A stretch of DNA of 64,000 nt from contig CM048840.1 of NCBI GenBank assembly GCA_026545765.1, positions 16,434,765 through 16,498,764 of the forward strand, given 5' to 3'. The DNA is from Plantago major (taxonomy: Eukaryota > Streptophyta > Magnoliopsida > Lamiales > Plantaginaceae). The first letter of the stretch is position 1. Each line of letters starts with the position of its first letter. The position numbers and the translations under genes were made by a program. Shown here one piece after another: positions 60,793 through 64,000 of this stretch. The notes beneath the pieces were generated by a model that was not told the origin of the DNA, ran no database searches, and saw nothing but the letters and a program-made list of their open reading frames with translations.

Positions 60793-63700
60793 CTAGTAGG
60801 CTTTGTGCACCTCTGCCAGCAGCGGACATCTCGCAATCCACAAGTAATCTAATTTGGTGAGGCTTAGCATGGCTTCCTTAGAGGGCAGATGCCTTAGCTT
60901 TTTGCACTTGACAATCCCTAAAAAATCTAAAGAAGAGAAATTCCGAATCCATTCAGGCAAAGCCTCAATTCTTCCGAATCCACCAATTCTCAAACTTAGC
61001 AAGCCACTACAAATATCCTTAATTGGGAAAGTCATCAACTTCGGAATCCTGACAAGCCACAATTCCTGGAGAGCTGACATTTTAGATAGAGTACGTATTA
61101 ATACTCTCTCCACATTCTCCAAATTCGACAACCCAAACAACCTCAACTCCCGAAGGGAAGAAGAGCAATTAGACTGAAATAATTCATTTGGCAAATCAAT
61201 CAATCCTCGGCAATCACTGATTCTCAATATTCGGAACGAGGTGACCAGGCTTTGTTGTGATTGTGACACTCCTCCTGCATAAGAGATTGACTCCAATTCA
61301 AGGCAATCCGATATATATTGTTGATACAGAAATGTGTCCAATCCGCTAAGGGCGCCATAGAGCGTGTCCTAAAGCGCATCACGGCTTAACTAGCCAATTC
61401 AGTACTAGTCCGACCTCACATGGTCCGCCCAAAGTGAATCGACCAGTACGCTGAAGTCACTACATCTCCACAGCTAGTCCGAGCTGGCTAAGGAAAGGAC
61501 TTCCAAACCTGACCATGTCAGTACAGAGATGCCTAACGGACCGTACGAGAGAATCTCGGACGCCACCATTACATTAAGACCAAACGTATATAACAGAACC
61601 ACTGAGATACTTCCGTGAGACTCTTGGCTCGGACATCCAGATTACCCAAGGGCAGATCAACCAAGCAGACAGATCTGTCCGAGGGACTAACACGGACCCA
61701 ACAGGCGGAACAGTACTCTCAGAGGGAAAAGGTCCAAACTACCCTCCCAGGCCCACTTATCGGTATTGGACTACTGTTCACTAATGGGCCATGGGCCAAA
61801 GGTAGCATTGGTGTCCAAATCTGGATCGTACACTTGGCGTCATCTTATGAGCTACTTCATGAGTATTTGATAACTATAAATATAGCACAAGGTCCAAGAC
61901 CTTAAGGTAAGCAAGCTGGAAGTAACTAGACCTTTCCCATTACTATTGCATTGAGAGCTACCATCTCTCCTTCGAGTAAAGCCTCATTCCGGATTGACCT
62001 TGGCAATCCGGGCAACCCATTCTAACCCCCCCCCCCCACTTAGTCATTTCAGGTTCTCTTTCTCGGACAAGCCTTTTATCGGACTTCAAGTTGGAGGCGG
62101 AGCTTGGATTAGGTTGCTTGCAGTGGTAGTGTTGGTGTTGAGAGGTTTATCCCTCAACATATATAATTCCTCGAGAGAGCGTAGGGTGTTTAGACTGATG
62201 GTTAGCTCTCTAAATTTCTCACATCCTTTAATTTTCCGTTCTTTTATCCTCACATTCTTCACAAAAAGGTCTTCCGGAACGGAAAATAAGTCAACCCCGG
62301 CAATGAACTGATCTCAATTGACTGGAGATGGCTCGTACTACTACATATATCCGCCAAACTAAAATCAGAGTCCACTTTACCAATCCTTCAACACACGGAA
62401 AATGACTTGGAACCCTCCTCAACTTGGAGCATTTTTTAATTTTCAAGTGTTTGAGGCATGGAAACACTGTAATTGCTCCCTCCACTTCTGCCCACTCCCT
62501 TAACTCTCCCATGTATGACAACTCTAGCTCTTCGAGTGCTGGAAATACTGTCATTGCTTCTCCTAAACTTGTCTCTTTAGTCATGCTTGATGTGCCAACA
62601 CCTTCTAATCCGTAGAATGATTGGCCTATGGACTGCACATGAGACAGGCCTTCCAACGACGGAACCCTCAGATGCGGGAGGTGCCCAAACATTGGAACTT
62701 CTTCACGTTCTTTGCAATTCTTTAGTTTTATATTCATCAGATTACAAAGCATTTCCCCACGACCTTTTATTTCATTGTGTACTGCCATCTTCATTGTCCA
62801 TGATGGGAAGTTTATGCAATTGTACCCATGAATAGCTAAAGACTTCAAACTTGGATGAGGTTGGAGACCATCCAATACATTTTCATCATTCACTTCCCCT
62901 TCTCTTGTTTCATTCCACCCCAAAATTAACTGAACTATGTTTAATTTTCCTACCAAATTTGTATGTTGCGCCTCTTCTTTGTCTTTCACCTTCTCTAGAT
63001 TTCGAATATATAGACATCCTTTAAGATTATTCAACTTCCCTAGCTCTCCAATTCCATATCCCTGACCATCACCCACTTTGAAATAGGGAAGTGTTTGAAG
63101 ACAAGTTAATTTGCCCATCCAAGGTGGTAATTCCATATCCTGAGCATAAACACTTTTGTGCAGATGTCTTAAGCTGATTAAGTCAACTATTGTCTCTGGA
63201 AGACTTCTCGTATCCGAAGGCAGCCTTAGTGTCTGTAAATGGTATAGTTTGCCGATTGAACTTGGCAAATAACTAATACTTGTGCTTGAGATGTCAAGTA
63301 ACCTCAGTTGTATTAGCTCTCCAATCACATCTGGTAGTTCATTAACACCTTCATCACATATCTTCAGAACATGGAGCTGCTTAAATCCCTGCAGATACGT
63401 CTCTATAATTTTTACTTCAAAGAATATGCGCAGGCATTTTGCTTGTTGCTTTAATATGGCAAATGATTCCTCTCGAATCGACTTTATCGCAAGATATCGC
63501 GCTTGATGTAGACCATCCATTGTGACGGTTCTAGATCCTGAAACTGAAGATGCAATCATGCACAAGGTCATGCATCCTACAATACTCCATTTTGCCATAC
63601 ATGTCTTTCTTTGCATCTTGGAACATAGAGTTTTGCAAGAAAAAATTGAAAATTTCATCACTCACTGTCTCCATATCTTTTCTTCTGCCACCTTGTAGAA

Positions 63701-63823
63701 ACCCTTCTGCCATCCAAAGCTCAATCACTTCTTGGCTTCTAATAGCATGATCTTGGGGGAAAATTGAACAATATGCAAAACACTTTTTGTGTGTTGGTGA
63801 TGGCAGCCGATCGTAGCTTTAAC
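60793..63823 (-). pseudogene. CC-NBS-LRR resistance-gene relic, interrupted
   Basis: Minus-strand reading starts at 63823 inside the NB-ARC domain with KKCFAYCSIFPQDHAIRSQE and IELWMAEGFLQ (winged-helix part). MHDLVHD, the ADP-sensing MHD motif, follows. Leucine-rich repeats run through LLDISSTSISYLPSSIGKLY, LRLPSDTRSLPETIVDLISL and SYMGELREWAEVEGAITVFP to a C-terminus at 60793 (LDYLWIARCPLLAEVHKAY). Such proteins are intracellular immune receptors. The copy lacks the coiled coil, P-loop and most of NB-ARC because a hAT-like end cuts it at 63824. It has a 2-base deletion just after MHDLVHD (about 63590), frameshifts near 62330-62270 and an 841-bp solo LTR in the LRR region. Confidence 0.92.
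61319..62159. mobile_element. Solo LTR, 841 bp, inside the LRR region
   Basis: It begins TGTTGATACAG and ends TCCCTCAACA (inverted TGTTGA/TCAACA). It is flanked by the 5-bp duplication TATAT at 61314-61318 and 62160-62164. Removing it with one TATAT joins the LRR frame in phase (LEELYISDCLELESI). A TATAAATATA box lies near 61877, followed by a GC-richer leader. No gag-pol remains. This indicates LTR-LTR recombination after insertion. Confidence 0.92.
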
Positions 63824-64000
63824 CAGGGGCGGAGCCAGGATTTGAAAGTAAGAGTGGCGGAGTATTATAGCACGGGCACAATATGTAATTTAGTTAGGTC
63901 GGTTAGGACGGGCCGGGTCGGATTGGGTCGGGTCGATATTTTTACACCAAATTCATCATACATATTTAAATATGAATATTCAAGTAAAATGAAAGGATCG
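63824..64000. mobile_element. hAT-like transposon end, runs off the window
   Basis: The sequence CAGGGGCGGAGCCAGGA at 63824 is a very common terminal repeat of plant hAT-type elements. It starts at the point where NBS-LRR coding stops. The candidate 8-bp target is GCTTTAAC (63816-63823). The other end is outside the window. Confidence 0.75.

Noticed and set aside
61360-61370. TGTCCTAAAGCGC as the start of the solo LTR in the NBS-LRR gene
   Set aside because: No target duplication fits it. The start at 61319 (TGTTGA) gives matched ends, a TATAT duplication and restores the LRR frame.

Overview
The window is nuclear DNA from a flowering plant, most likely a dicot. It is AT-rich, its genes carry many short GT-AG introns, and it holds plant-specific families (an ARABIDILLO F-box/armadillo gene, CC-NBS-LRR relics, a CYP76-like P450) together with typical plant transposons (Stowaway MITEs, PIF/Harbinger, Helitron, Ty1/copia, RNase-H-bearing LINEs). 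I cannot name the species. There are no bacterial operons, CRISPR arrays or organellar genes.

Left part (1-25 kb) is the gene-rich half. After a repeat zone (1-2.1 kb), a 40-bp minisatellite (3.2-3.7 kb) and a Stowaway-like MITE, four apparently intact genes can be spliced in frame: a 163-residue plant protein of unknown function (5,370-6,192, +); a 427-residue nuclear-looking coiled-coil protein (7,319-10,886, -) with a LINE in one intron; a palmitoyl-protein thioesterase (13,615-17,435, +, 12 exons, 317 aa); and an ARABIDILLO homologue (17,922-24,780, -, 12 exons, 916 aa). The last two face each other tail to tail, 486 bp apart. An F-box relic sits at 6.5 kb.

Middle part (25-44.5 kb) is mostly decayed and transposon-derived. 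It contains a 1.27-kb chimeric retro-insert with a 17-bp target duplication; a relic of the ARABIDILLO last exon; a CYP76-like P450 pseudogene split by a 2,026-bp solo LTR (duplication ATCTT); the tail of a Helitron helicase next to an array of about 170-bp repeats; stray exons of an ABCB transporter and of an AVT6-like amino-acid transporter; a LINE tail; a bHLH relic; and a two-ORF PIF/Harbinger element with frameshifts.

Right part (44.5-64 kb) holds a Stowaway MITE, a complete but defective Ty1/copia element (46,693-52,647, duplication TTTTG) with a second LTR-like element inside its reverse transcriptase, a Helitron end that has landed in another Stowaway element, a long (AT)n tract, an AT-rich tandem repeat, and a CC-NBS-LRR pseudogene (60,793-63,823, -) broken by an 841-bp solo LTR (duplication TATAT) and cut at its 5' side by a hAT-like end that runs off the window.

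I found no clear sign of a new molecular system. The most informative structures are the nested insertions whose removal restores reading frames, the chimeric retro-insert, and the Helitron/satellite association. All gene functions are inferred from recognised protein motifs. Splice models were made by hand from GT-AG sites and frame continuity.
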